From contig MU270031.1 in NCBI GenBank assembly GCA_021432635.1, forward strand, positions 250,118 to 314,117: a stretch of 64,000 nt of DNA, given 5' to 3'. Shown here piece after piece: positions 1 to 12,037 of the stretch. A model generated the notes under the pieces. The model did no database searches. It was not told where the DNA came from and worked only from the letters and a program-made list of their open reading frames with translations. How positions within the stretch are numbered: position 1 is the stretch's first letter; the number at the start of each line of letters is the position of its first letter. Both the position numbers and the translations under genes were made by a program. The stretch comes from Thozetella sp. PMI_491. Its lineage: Eukaryota; Ascomycota; Sordariomycetes; Chaetosphaeriales; Chaetosphaeriaceae.

Positions 1-198
1 CACCTCAATGGCTAGTGCCAGTCAATTACCTAAGCACTCGTCGCCGACCCTTGTTTCGAACCCCCGAAATTTTAGGGCTGCGGGGCAGATTTACACCCAC
101 GAGAAGAATTTCGGGTCGCAGAAATTCCATCTCGAACTTTCAACCAAACCACAAGACCAGACTTTGCTGAGAGCCACCACGCAGCAACCACAGTCACA

Positions 199-1343
199 AT
201 GGTAAGTTAAAAGCAGCCCTCGAAAGAGGGACCAACTCATTGGCATGCCTCGACATGCATTTCCAAAGACGCGGCGCGGGTTGAGAGAGTCAATGCAAGA
301 TGCTTCGGGCTGGAGGAAAAAGATATTCTGAAGCGATAATTGCTGACTCGGGATTCTTGCGATTAGCCATTCCACAAGTTGGTTAAGAACAGCGCCTACT
401 TCAGGTAAGCATGCCCGTCCCCTGACGCCCGCGATAGAGAGAAGCGGAGGACCGAGTCTCTAACCCTGCTCGTCACAGCCGCTTCCAGACGAAGTACAGG
501 CGCAGACGTGAAGGAAAGACCGACTACTACGCCCGCAAGCGCCTCATCAGCCAGGCCAAGAACAAGTACAACGCGCCCAAGTACCGCCTGGTCGTCCGCT
601 TCACCAACCGCGACATCATCACCCAGGTCATCAGCTCTGAGATCAATGGCGACAAGATCCTAGCTTCGGCCTACGCCCACGAGCTCAAGGCCTATGGCAT
701 CGACCACGGTCTGACCAACTGGGCGGCCGCCTATGCCACTGGCCTCCTGATCGCCCGTCGTGTGCTCAAGAAGCTCGGCCTCGACGGCGACTTCGCTGGT
801 GTCGAGGAGCCCGATGGAGAGTTCACCCTCACCGAGGCCGCCGAGACCGACGAGGGCGAGCGCCGCCCCTTCAAGGCCTTCCTCGATGTCGGCCTTGCCC
901 GCACCTCGACTGGTGCCCGCGTCTTCGGTGTCCTGAAGGGCGCCTCCGACGGTGGTATCCTGGTTCCCCACTCGGAGAACCGGTTCCCCGGTTACGACAT
1001 GGAGTCTAAGGAGCTCGACGCCGAGACCCTCCGCAAGTACATCTTCGGCGGCCACGTCGCTGAGTACATGGAGACCCTCGCCGACGACGATGAGGAGCGC
1101 TACAAGTCGCAGTTCCAGAAGTATATCGACGATGACATCGAGGCCGACGGCCTCGAGGACCTCTACACCGAGGCTCACGCTGCCATCCGCGAGGACCCCT
1201 TTAAGAAGGCCGAGGGTGTTGGCGCCAAGAGCAAGGAGGAGTGGAAGAAGGAGTCGCTCAAGTTCAAGGCTGAGAGGCTCACTCTCGCACAGCGCAAGGA
1301 GCGCGTCCAGAAGAGAATCGCCGAGCTCCGCGACGACGAGTAG
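199..1343 (+). CDS. RPL5: 60S ribosomal protein L5 (uL18), three exons
   Basis: This is a structural protein of the large ribosomal subunit that binds 5S rRNA and forms the 5S RNP with L11. The exons I infer are 199-201, 367-404 and 479-1343, giving 301 aa, which is the usual L5 length. The first exon is just the ATG, followed directly by GTAAGT; intron 1 ends TTAG at 366 and intron 2 runs 405-478 (GTAAGC to CACAG). The N-terminus reads MPFHKLVKNSAYFSRFQTKY, then the hallmark RRRREGKTDYYARKRL, and later GLLIARRVLKKLGLD and GGHVAEYMETLADDD. The C-terminus is lysine/arginine-rich and ends in AELRDDE. Codon use is strongly C/G-ending, as expected for a highly expressed gene. Only about 200 nt of upstream sequence is in the window, so the promoter is largely outside. 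Confidence 0.97.
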
Positions 1344-3936
1344 ACGATCTCTCGGCTGGTTTGGTATTGGTTTGGGATCACGGACTCATGACTTCCTTTA
1401 CAGGGACTGTTTTTCCAGGAGTTCTCGCGGGCATCAAGGGGGTTTATTGATAGGGCTCGTGAAAAAGTTAAATAAACCAATCAAGAGTCCCGGAGCATCC
1501 GGGCGGTGAAAGCTGTCCTTGGCGCCCCGAGTTACTGCCACCATGTAATCTGTACCTGGTAAATTACCTATAGGGAATCATTGGGTCGCGAGGGCCGGTC
1601 GTGCCCACCGGCTGTCGTCCATGTCCAGCGGCAGTCTATGTCAGGTGGACAGAAGCATTGTGGTAATTACCGTATTATAGCCGCACATGCGTCACACAGG
1701 ATAGATGCGGCACAACACGATGGGCACACGAGATTCTAGTGGCTGTCATGTGCGACGTGATCGACGAGATGCAGGAGTTCGAGCCAGAAAGTAGGTGCGC
1801 ATACACCCTGCCTTGGGCCGAGTCTGTCAAAGTATGAGGTCATACTGCCTGGGACCCTCGCTGAGTGAGGTTCGTGCGGCGTCGCCAGGCACGCCAGCTA
1901 TCAACGCTCCCGGACGGGGCGAGGTTTCGCCAATTCGACGGCGCCGTAGGTGACGAGGGATTAACTAGAGCAAGGTGCCAAGAAAGCATTGCGAACCTCG
2001 CAATGCGAACTTGCCGCTGGTGGCTCATAGCCAGAAGGCTGCAGCGCCTAAATCGGCGCCAGGCAAGCAGCAGTTGGCGTGGTAGCTTTCTTCCCACACA
2101 GCTGCCAGGCCAGGCCTGTCTAGGCCTTCAAACCCCTCCTTTTCGACGCTAGCGATCCCAGGTGGCCAGCAACCATCAAATGCCTGCTCTTGCTCGTCGA
2201 GTAAGGAAGCGGCGACGATCGAACCCTCCTCCGGATGGTTTGGACAGCACTTTGAGACGCGAGAGCATGGTCAACGGAGGGTCGGAAGGCTAACCTGGAG
2301 TGGAGCGCGGCCCCTTCCTGTGCTTCGCAGTTTCGCCGGTGTGAGCAGTCCCCATCGGCACGGAGCAGCCGGTTCGGCAAGTTGACTGTTTGCGCCGGTT
2401 TTCAATTAAAGAACGCAGTGGACAGTACGACCCCGATGCCGCTGGAGACAGACAAGCCGATGGGGGTGGTGTCCCCTATTTCGAGGACGTAGCAGTGGGT
2501 CAGGTGCCGGTGGCTCCAAGAGCTGGGGCAGTCAGGGCACCGTGGGCTGACTGAGCGGGTACTCTGAGCCATTGCACCTATCTCCGAGGGTTGTTGGTGG
2601 CTCTTGGATGCTCGGATCGGGTGCTCACGGGCGGACGAAAAGCAACCTGCATGTACTATGTATGCTCAAGCAAACCCCCCTCCCCCCCTTTCGGGGTTTC
2701 CTTGGGGCATATGCTAAATAGATGCCGAAAAAAAGGCGGCCGAGAGGAAAAGGGCTGATAAATGAAAAAAGAAAAAAAAATGAGAGCAAAAATTGGCAAA
2801 GAAAATGCATCTATTGCGTCAGGGAGAGACGAACGACCATGGAGGCTCACCCTTTGTTCTCCCTATCGTTAGATAATTGTGCAATTCCGGGGCCCCAGCT
2901 TATCGTGCCCACTCGCAACGCCCCTTATGGTCAAGCTTGCAGGGCTGCTAGTCGCGTGAGCTTTGGGGGAAGAAGCCAGGCGAGCAAGGGACGTTTTGGG
3001 GGGGAGTGGGAAGTCTCTCGGGGCGAGCAAGGCCCCTCCGGGCCCCTCCTCGACTCCGCTCCAGGAAATAAGTCCCCTCGCACTACCCTCGCGTGCAACA
3101 GAGTGACGTCTCTAGCGTGGAATAGTCGCATGGCGCGAGGGCAGCTAGTCGGGGAGCCACCCAGTCACCCGTCACTTTGCCAAACTTACCGCCACCTGAT
3201 TGTGCAAGATTGCCCTCCAAGCCCTCTTCCGGCTGTCTCCGTTGGTCCTCTCAGCTGCCCGCGATTTGCGAAAAGCGCAGTGGCCGTGAGCTGCATGAGG
3301 CTGGGGGCTGTGGCCACAAACCCTGCCATGCTATAGGGCGGGTTGCAGAGGAAAGAGTTGGAGCATCCAGCCGCCGCCGCCTGTGCTTTGTCCAGTACTG
3401 CAGTACTGTCCTCCGTACACTTTTTTTGACTGAGTTGCACTCAAGGGGCTTTCGCTCACCTAAGCGGCGGCCCTGTACCAAAATATCCGCCGCCCCCCCA
3501 GAAACCTACCCGGACCCTTACGGGAGTGCTTAGTCTATCACCAGGAAGCTTTCCATATTAGAAATTCCTCTGCCTTCCGGTCTCCCTCCGGCAACATTTC
3601 TTCACACACCCCCCCTTTCTCCCCAACCTTTTACTCCACGGCGCCATCTCCCACTTTCTTCCCCATTCCTTCCCGCCGTCGCCTGTGCGAGACAGAGTTT
3701 CAACGACCGCATCGCCTCGACGCTATGGCTGCCCCTGCTATCATCAGATGCCAGTGGCGCCAATGACGGAACCCCACCCAGAACCATCGCAGGACCCGGA
3801 ATTCTAGTTGGACACCCCCGCGGGAGTCCGTTGGCCTTCCTCCGATATCTCAACTCATCAAATCCCGAGCCGGCAAACTTGAAATACAAAATTTGTGCCC
3901 TTTGTCGTCTTCGTGCGGCTGAACGGCGACATCAAG
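1344..3936. other. Intergenic region between RPL5 and the Mhp1-like gene
   Basis: No gene is supported here. The first few hundred bases should hold the RPL5 3' UTR. Open frames on both strands are short, overlap each other and show no family motif. A double AGTACTG element lies near 3395-3415, and a C/T-rich tract around 3600-3680 (runs of C and CTTT) immediately precedes the leader of the next gene, as is usual at fungal transcription starts. Confidence 0.6.
3600..3680 (+). promoter_or_regulatory. CT-rich promoter tract upstream of the Mhp1-like gene
   Basis: Pyrimidine-rich stretch (CACCCCCCCTTTCTCCCC and following) about 260-340 nt ahead of the ATG at 3937. Such CT tracts commonly lie near transcription start sites in filamentous ascomycetes. 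The assignment is by composition and position only. Confidence 0.4.
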
Positions 3937-6900
3937 ATGGAGCACATTCACGGCGTAGACGTGAGCTGGATGACCCATGGAAACCCCAAAGGTGAGGAGC
4001 CCGCAACTTCTACCCTCCTGATAACGTTTCCACACGCCATTGCGACTAGTATCTCTGTCGCTGGGAATGCCCTCGAGGGGGTCGACGGAGAGTAAGATAG
4101 AGCTGACCAGAGTTTTTTTTTGGTATCGCACAGACAAGGCAACCAAGACGGCCGCTGCTGCCCGTCAGCGGTCCTGGTCGCAGACTTCGCGTGACGCCAC
4201 TCCCCCGGCTCCGGCCCCGACATCATCCTCCCCAGCTCCCTCTGCTGTCCCCAATGGCGACCACACCGAGTCGCCTACGAGCAATCCGAACACTACCCCC
4301 GTCCCCACCGCCCCAAAGCCCATCCCGGGATCTCGGCCGGGATTCACCCGGCACTCCTCCGCCGAGGAGAAGAAGACCGGATCACCAGCCTCCTCCCCAT
4401 CTAGAAGAGGCTCTTGGTTCTCCAATATCTCTTCCAAGTTCTCCTCATCTGGCGGAAATGCCAACCAGAGTCCCCCGCAGGCCAGCAATGCCTCGCCGAA
4501 ACCCGCCGAACTATCTGTGCCGAAGGCAAATCCCGTAAAAAATGCGGTGCTACAACACGCTTCGAGGCACGAGGGTGAAGGCCCGTACACCCCTGCGCCA
4601 CCGCGGTCCTCCCAGGCAGGCATCTTGCATGTCTTCCGGCGGCTATCCGCTTCCAACGGCACCCTGAGTCCAAATCAGAAGGCGAACAACCATGGCCTAG
4701 TGGCGCGCCGAGTGCTTAACGTGGATCGCAACAGGGAAAGGTGCGATATCTCGGGCCTGAATCAGGCAAAGCTGCGGAGGGTGGCATTCTGTGTAGATGT
4801 CGAGATTGCGCCAATGCCGAAGTACGCCGATGGCGATGCCACGGCCAAGAAGCCTTGTGAGAAGAGCGACAAGGACAAGGCCGAGAAGACCCAGAAGAAG
4901 AAGATTGTTGAAAGAGGCGAGGGAGATGCCTTGAAGCAAGCGAAGCCCATTGAGTCCCTGGAGGAACAAGACTCCCAGCCGCAAGGAAAGTCCGCCGCCG
5001 AGGGGACTTGTGATCCAACCAAGGCAGCCCCGGCGGGTGCGGAAGCAGAGAGCCCGAGCCCGAACCTGAGCCCGGATTCCCAACCCGCCGAGTCCACTCC
5101 TGATTCTGGCGCGGATAAGAGCTGCGACCGGAAGAAGGAGAAGAAAAAGAAGAGCGAGGAAGAGAGGAAAGCGAGGAAAGAGAAGAAGCGCAAGCTCGCT
5201 GAGGCTAACGGCACCATTCCCATGGAGATCCATCTCGATAGCGACGAGTCGGAGAGCACGAGCCCCACCACGGCGGATGCGCCAAAGGTACAGGCTGTGC
5301 CGACGACGAATCCAGTCAGGATATACCGAAGGTGCTGCCAACTTCGCGAGACGCCGATTCTCAAGAAGATCACTGAGCAGCTCACCAACACAGCCAACTT
5401 CTCAGCCGAGACCGGCGTCGTTGAAAAGCTGGACTTGACGGGTTACTGGATGCAGCTTGCGGACTTGGTCACATTAGGCGACTACTTGGCCGTCGTGCCT
5501 GTAAAGGAAGTGATCCTTGAGAACTGCGGCCTGACGGACGAGGGTTTGCGCGTCGTCCTCGCCGGCCTACTGGCCGTGAACAAGGTGGATGCCAAGAAGC
5601 GGAAGACGCATGGTGACATCCTTGCCCACCAGGGCGGTTTGGTGGAGCGCCTGGTGCTCAAAAACAACAAGATAGGCCCTGAGGGCTGGAGGCACGTCTG
5701 CCTCTTCATCTACCTCTGCCGAACGCTCAAGAACCTTGATCTGTCGACGATCCCATTCCCCAAGCCTGTGGCAAACGGTACCCAGGCCGCGAACCAACCA
5801 GTTGACATCTGCACTCTCCTCTCCAAGTCTCTAGGCGAGCGACTGGCTGGCTCCACGTTGAGTCTGGTGAACGTGGGCGAAACCAATCTCAACAACGATC
5901 AGCTAGGCAGGGTAATTGATGGGGTCATCAAGTGCGGCGTCAAGAGGCTCGGTCTTGCGCACAATAATATAGACGCCAAGGGCATGCAGTTCGTTGCAAA
6001 GTTTCTTGCGAACGGCGGCGAGGCTCTTGATCTGGCCGGGAACAACTTGCGCGAGCAAATGCCGGTCATCGCCGAGGTTCTCAATGGAGACCACCCTCTC
6101 TGGGCCCTGAGCTTGGCTGAGTGCAATCTCGATCCTTCGTCGCTGTGCAAACTCTTCCCCAGCCTGGTTGCGCTCAAGTCGTTCCGATTCATCGACCTCT
6201 CCCACAACCCAGAGCTGTTTAATGCGGAACCCAGCGCCGTCAAGCTCTTGCGGCGATACCTTCCACTCTTCACGGAGCTGAAGCGCATACACCTCACAGA
6301 CTGTTCGCTGAACTCGTCGCAAGCCATTGCCATCTGCGAGATCCTCCCAGAAGTCCCCAGCTTAGCCCACTTCAGCCTGCTTGAGAACCCTGAGCTGCAG
6401 GCCCTGACCAACGCCACGACTGAAGAGACCCAAGAAGAGGCTGTGGCCCTGTTTGCATCTCTTCTTGCCGCCACGAGGGTTTCCACGACGCTGGTAGCAG
6501 TAGACATTGAGGTGCCGAGTGAACAGTCTAGCGATCTCGTGAAGGCCATGGCTAGGCAGGTCGTCGCGTACTGCCTGCGGAATATGGAGCGTGTACCCCT
6601 CAATGAGCTCGCCGCTGCGGCCATGGCGCAGACCGAGGAGGCTGCTAGGATTGATCCCGAATATCCGGTCGTTCTACAGCATCTCGTCGGTCACGACGTG
6701 ATGAGCCCCAGCACCCTCGACGCGGACGTTGACGAAGCTCCGGATGACGACTACGTCATCGGGGGCACTGGGGTGGTGAAGGCACTGGCTTGTTGCCTAG
6801 ACAATCGCGGTGATGAATCTAGGAGACAGTCGCGTGACTTCAGTCTTGGAAACGAAGGAGGCTTGCCTATACCGCAGCGTAAGAACACTGGCGGCAAGGC

Positions 6901-7750
6901 CAAGGAGACATCCAAGCACCTGCTCTTGAGCGCCAGGAAGATTCGGGACCGGCTCCAACCGGCCATCGCCAAGGCGAGGAGGGCGTCTGCCCAGAACACT
7001 CACGCTTTCAGTAAGTCGGAGTCCGCTTTCCTCCTATGTGCATGGCCACATACTAACTGCTTGCTAGACCGTCTGATTTTCCTCGACAACACGCTGAATG
7101 GCATCATCAAGCGTTTCGAGGACGAGTTCCCCGACACGCGTGAGTCCATTGACAGCGGCATTGCGATGTCTTCGGGCATGAAGTTAGGCAGCTCAGTCTC
7201 CTCGACCGAGGCGGAGCTGTATCCCACCACAACCATCTCGGATGACGGCGAAGTCGAGGACGAGGGAGAAGCCGACTTTAGCATCAAGTCGCCATCGCTA
7301 TCGCGCACCAACTCGGTCATGAGCACCACATCCAAGGCGCTTGCCAATGAGGAGGCGCGCGTGCTTCGCGCGGGTCACAAGTTCCGACTTGGCATCGTGA
7401 AACCGGAACACTGGAAGCTCGTCACGGGCATCCAGATGGTGGCCGCCAATCCGCGTCACATCCGTATGCTGCACGAGCTGATCGATGAGCTTGGCCGGGA
7501 TGACCTGGCGAAGGAGGCTGAGGAGAAGGGCATCGAGGCTGTATTCCAAGAGCACCGCGAGGAGCTCCTGAGAACAATGAAGGAGACGGATCCAGAGCAT
7601 TGGGAACGCTTCGCCGAGAGCCAAGAGATGACGAGAGCCAATCTCACGCTCGAGAGTGGAGTGGCTAAAAGCTTGGTCACTGCCACCGCTGAGGCGGTAG
7701 CTCAAGGGAAGGAAGAGAATGGGGAAGACAGCATTGCTGTTGTGGACTAA
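3937..7750 (+). CDS. Mhp1-like leucine-rich-repeat protein (cell wall biogenesis/microtubule-associated type)
   Basis: Inferred exons are 3937-3991, 4134-7010 and 7068-7750, giving about 1204 aa. The protein opens MEHIHGVDVSWMTHGNPK, the short conserved start I associate with fungal Mhp1 proteins. A Ser/Pro/Thr-rich disordered part follows with RRGSWFSNISSKFSSS (about residues 115-130), then a Lys/Glu-rich charged stretch (about 350-400). From about 450 to 780 there is a leucine-rich-repeat array with units such as VEKLDLTGYW, VKEVILENCGLTDEGL and VERLVLKNNKIGPEGW. The C-terminal third is acidic and partly helical. In yeast MHP1 is a microtubule-associated protein; filamentous-fungal relatives are usually labelled cell wall biogenesis protein Mhp1, and the exact role here is inference. 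The second intron (57 nt, with a perfect TACTAAC branch site) is a multiple of three and contains no stop. Intron 1 ends after a T8 tract in GCACAG. Confidence 0.8.
7011..7067 (+). other. 57-nt in-frame intron of the Mhp1-like gene
   Basis: GTAAGT donor, TACTAAC branch site and TTGCTAG acceptor. The length is 19 codons with no stop, so retention would add 19 residues without shifting the frame. Removal gives HAFNRLIFLDN across the junction. Confidence 0.8.
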
Positions 7751-8966
7751 GGGGGGTTGGCTTTTGCCCCGTTGCAGTTTACTATTACTCGGGCTCGAGG
7801 ATGAAGGCGGATAGTCCCGTGATGCCAGCTACGAACAACATCTCTTTCTTTTCTACGGCGTGTACCAACAGGGAGACGAGCCCATAGCCGGCACAGCGTC
7901 ATGACTGGCTTTATTCCTATAGTCTTGGGCAACCCCCAAGAGGGCGGAGGAAAGGATGAAGGCACCATCATCGCCCATGTCCCTCTCCAAAACAAAATTC
8001 GCGGCAGTGTGTGGCTGGACGTGCTTTTGGGCATACAGATACGACAGACGCTCTTTCCCCAACTCAGATACCCTGACGGAACGGCAACGGTCGGGAGGCG
8101 GGGGCACCAATTGTTTACTTTTCCCCCTTTCTATACGAGCCAACATGTAACAATCACTAGCCTAGTCTAATTCCTCACGAGCCGCGAGTTCGGCTCCGCA
8201 GTTACTGAACCCAAAGATGGTGACCAAACTAGACAGCATCGCAGGGGAAGGGAGGAAGCACGCGGGCTGGAGCCCTGCATTGTGGCCTCTGGCATGGCAT
8301 GAAGGGTCTAAGAAACCAGATATTAATAACGCCATCATGATATTTACCTCCACTATCGATGGCCTTCGCCAATTGGCCTCCTCCACGATAGTCTACTCGC
8401 GTTGTCACGGGAACGCGGGGCAGCTACGGCGCTTCCATTCTGTTCGATTCCTCGGGGAAGTCTCCGGTAGTTGACCCTTCGATTCTCCACTGACGAAGCT
8501 GAGGGCTTAGTTGGCCGAGACGACGTCTATTCTTTGTACCCGCTTCTCGCCGATCGTTACCATCTTTCATGCGGAAAACCTCACTTTCAAGGCTTTCTTG
8601 GTTTGTTGCAAGGGAGCGAATGGGTGGTCAGAGAGGCTACTTTACTGCGATCTGGCCCATTCCCAAAACATTATTACATGAGATGAGACGTTGGACTCTA
8701 AGACGGCCTGTCTCTGAGTGTGATCCAGCAACGCTTAGGCCGCATAGCCAGTGGCGTCAGAAACATGCCTCTCAGGAGATGGGTCCATGTGCAATGCTAG
8801 TCCGAGGCCTGGTTCAGCTTCAGCAATAGGGATCTTATTCGGAAGAAAGCACTGCGTGGACAACCGAATTCTAGCCAAGACGACATGTAATAGACACATG
8901 GCTGCTGTCCAGTTATTCCCGGGAGGGGTGAACGTGCTCCCTTCCTCTCCCTAGTGGGTAGTGGCT

Positions 8967-8993
8967 ATGTGGAATATGTGGAATATGTGGAAA
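8967..8993. repeat. Short tandem repeat, 9-bp unit
   Basis: The unit ATGTGGAAT is repeated almost three times in direct tandem. It lies in intergenic DNA. Confidence 0.8.
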
Positions 8994-11679
8994 TGGGCGA
9001 AAGCGGATACCCCATGCTATCACCAGCTTTGACTTCACTAAAATGACGTTCCCCGTTCGGTGTTCCCTGGCCTATGCAGCTCTGCAGGAACATGTTTGCT
9101 TTTGGCTGGCAGGTGTAGCCGAGCTTGGTGCACTTTTAGACCGTGGTGCCACGAGGGTATGGGGTATATAGTCCGACTGACCATTTTGGTCGTCGGCCGC
9201 GAGGCTGAGCAAAAGGGGGGTCTGGATGGGGGCAAAAGAAACCAAGGCACAGTCCACAACTCGGCCATGGCTACGTCCTTAATCAAATAGCTTATCTTCA
9301 ACGCAGGAATCTCGCCCAGGGGCTCTCCATACCATCCGCCGTGGTACCAGTATAGACGGGCCGTTAGCAAGCCACGATGGAGACGAAAAGAGGAGCACGC
9401 GGGACAGAGCGCCGTCGACTCGGGCCAGGCTGCGATCAAATTGAGATTCGATCGGGCCAAGTTCAGACGACCTGCCCGGGCGCAGCCACCCGGCCCCCTT
9501 GACACGAGTCGACTAGCTTCGGGCGTGCAGGCCAGGTCTTCATTTCAATCTCTCGTCATGTTTTCAGTTGTTCGGCTCGCAACGTCTTGGCATGGCTGAC
9601 GAGAGTTGGCTTTGTGCGGCGGCAAGCCTGGTATTCTGAAACACGACGAGCCTGACAGGGGGTGGGCCGTTGCTGACATGCCACCCAACGACCCGGCCAG
9701 CGTAGGTGCAGGTATTACGATACACAATAGTTGGGTTCGGCCTCGTCACCTCGTGGGATTGGCACGGCATTGGGGATGTGAGGTAAGGGAGCAGGTTCAA
9801 AATCCGGGCTGCTGGATGGCAGCCGAGACTGCCGCCTCTCTACTGCCTACTGCCGTCACAAGCTTGTCTGGATTTTTTTTTCCTGCAAGAACGCATGTGG
9901 TAGTGTTAGTAGACTGGGTACGATGAAGGGGCGACTGGCTAGCACTTGGCGCATGAATGATCCCCTGAGCCATCCAAAGGAAGGAGGGGGGGGACCCCGC
10001 CACGTTTCAATGCTCCTGGCCACCCACGAACCCTGTCATGACGAAGAGGGCAAGTAGGGGCACAAATGGCAAAGGCCTCGTTGGCCGGAAGGATGGGGCG
10101 AGGGCGGCCAGCACTGGATTGTAGATGGCTGCTCCGTCATGCGATGAAGCTCGGAAACAAATGGGCATGCACGGCGAAGTGACGAACGGTGGGTAGATGG
10201 TTGGCTCTCGGGCGCCCAGCTCATCACAACCAGCCACTCGACTCCTAACATGAATAACGTGACGGGGCCAACCTCGTCGGGAAAACAACGAGCCACTGGG
10301 AGGTTATCGATACCACCGACCGTTAGAATGAGCGGTCGGCTCCCGTCTCCATCACCGGCCTGCCTTGCCTGGGCCTGCAAAAAAATGTCCCGATTGGGGT
10401 TGACGTGCAAGATTGCCGCAAAAAGGGTGTTCGGCACTTGAATGCAGCCGGGTCCCTGTCAGCGTCCCTCGGGGGCCACGCACGGCGTCGGCTCGATTCT
10501 AAAGAAAGACATTTACCTACATGCGCATACGTATGTGCCTACATACTAGTCGAAGCTACACACTAAGTCGCGTCAATGGCGTCGCATCCCCTCCCTCCGT
10601 TCGCGCTTCCCGCCCACCCTTTTTTGGCTCTGCCGTCGTTGCGTCGGCGGTTGGAAGAAGAGCTCTCCGCTGCACGGCGGGCAGAACGGGCGAAAGAGCA
10701 AGCAGCGTAGTGTGCCGGCTATAGGGCCGGGCACTATTTTGGGGATTGGAGATCCTGAAACGGGCCATGGCTCGCTGGTGAGCTCGCTAAACGGCACCCA
10801 GCCCACGCCTAGCCCGACCACCCGCACCAGCAGCCGGCTCTACCGTCTGATCGCCCAACCGGGTCCTGGAGGCGAAGAACACCTCGTCTTACCTTGCCGT
10901 CAGAAAAAGCTGAGAGCGTGCACCACGTTTCGTCGGGGCAGCCTTGGCACGCGATGGAGAGAGAAAAAAAAAAGAAAAAAAAGGAGAGATGCTGGAACGG
11001 AATGAAGAGACACGCAAGTCGGTGTATGACGGCATTGCTTAGTCGCACGCATTTCGATCCAAACAGGCTCCCCTCCGCTTCTCATCAAACAACGCCATCT
11101 CATGTCTTCAGAAGCATCGACCACAGCGAAGCTCAAGCCACCGATTGGTCGTGGGCGGGAGGCCAGCCCCAGGTGCATAGAGCGTCTTAATTATAGACAC
11201 CCCTGTCGGCCTTGATGCACAGCTTTGCAGAAGTGCAGTGCGGTGGGTACTTGTGGCGGCTCAGCGCCAAGTCCTGGTCACCTCCCACCTCAGAATGGCC
11301 CCTCTTTCCCCCTCCAGGCCAGGGTACTCGTGCTCTTCCCGGCTCCGATCCCACGTTCTGAGGCCAGACCAGGCCCCGGGAAGTTGCAAGGAAGGGGCCA
11401 TGGAGCCATCATGGAGGGGAAGTACCTAGCCCTAGGAAGTAGCCCGGATAGGTACCTGCGAACATACCTCTTGCTTCCTACTCTCCCCCTTCGTCCCCAC
11501 CAAGCCCACTCAGCCGAAGAGATGGCTCGCCCGTTCTCAGCAGCGCAACCCGTCTGTGAGTGTGAGCGAGGCTTGGGCGGCGGCCCCCCTCCCCGGGGTG
11601 CGTGAGTGATCCTCGACCGGGATGCGTTGTGTAAGTGGACGGCCCTGAGGTTTTGAGGTGGCCCATCATACATAAGGCC

Positions 11680-11990
11680 CTCAGTCGCTCTGCCTCCTGG
11701 ACCCCTGTCTTGCCCAACCTTTTCTGGTTCCTCTTCTCTACGTAGGCATCATCGCCACGAGTCACTCCTTTCTCTTCCTCTCCGTTCCTTTCTGCACGTC
11801 GGTGTGCGGCCTCTGAGCTGTCGCGCGAAGATCTTACCTGGTGCAGCAGCTGTCATGCCTCTAGCCCAACCATAGGCAGCTCTATTCTTCCTCCTTCGCC
11901 CCAGCCACCGCCGTGCCCCCTCGAGCCGCCTAACCACCACCACGCACACATACATCCAGCGATCTCTTTTTTCTTCTTCCATATGTCTCT
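11680..11990 (+). promoter_or_regulatory. CT-rich leader/promoter tract of the DUF6536 gene
   Basis: Long C/T-biased stretch including CTCTCTTTCTC-like runs and TTTTTTCTTCTTCC near 11967, ending about 50 nt before the ATG at 12038. Interpreted as core promoter and 5' UTR from composition and position. Confidence 0.4.
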
Positions 11991-12037
11991 ACTTCTCTCG
12001 ACATTATAGCAAACCGGCTACCGCCTAAACCAGCGGG

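Larger units (their letters stand above)
7751..12037. other. Gene-free stretch, 4.3 kb
   Basis: The start should carry the 3' UTR of the Mhp1-like gene. I see no coding family in any frame; open frames stay below about 155 codons and overlap on both strands. Local structure includes a 9-bp tandem repeat near 8967-8993, an A-rich stretch near 10966-10985 and a C/T-rich tract from about 11680 to 11990 ahead of the DUF6536 gene. Confidence 0.55.

Noticed and set aside
202-366. Intron-encoded snoRNA in RPL5 intron 1
   Set aside because: I could not find a convincing C box paired with a D box or an H/ACA fold.
2200-2260. Possible minus-strand tRNA T-loop (GGGTTCGATC)
   Set aside because: The flanking bases do not pair as a T-stem and no acceptor stem is found.
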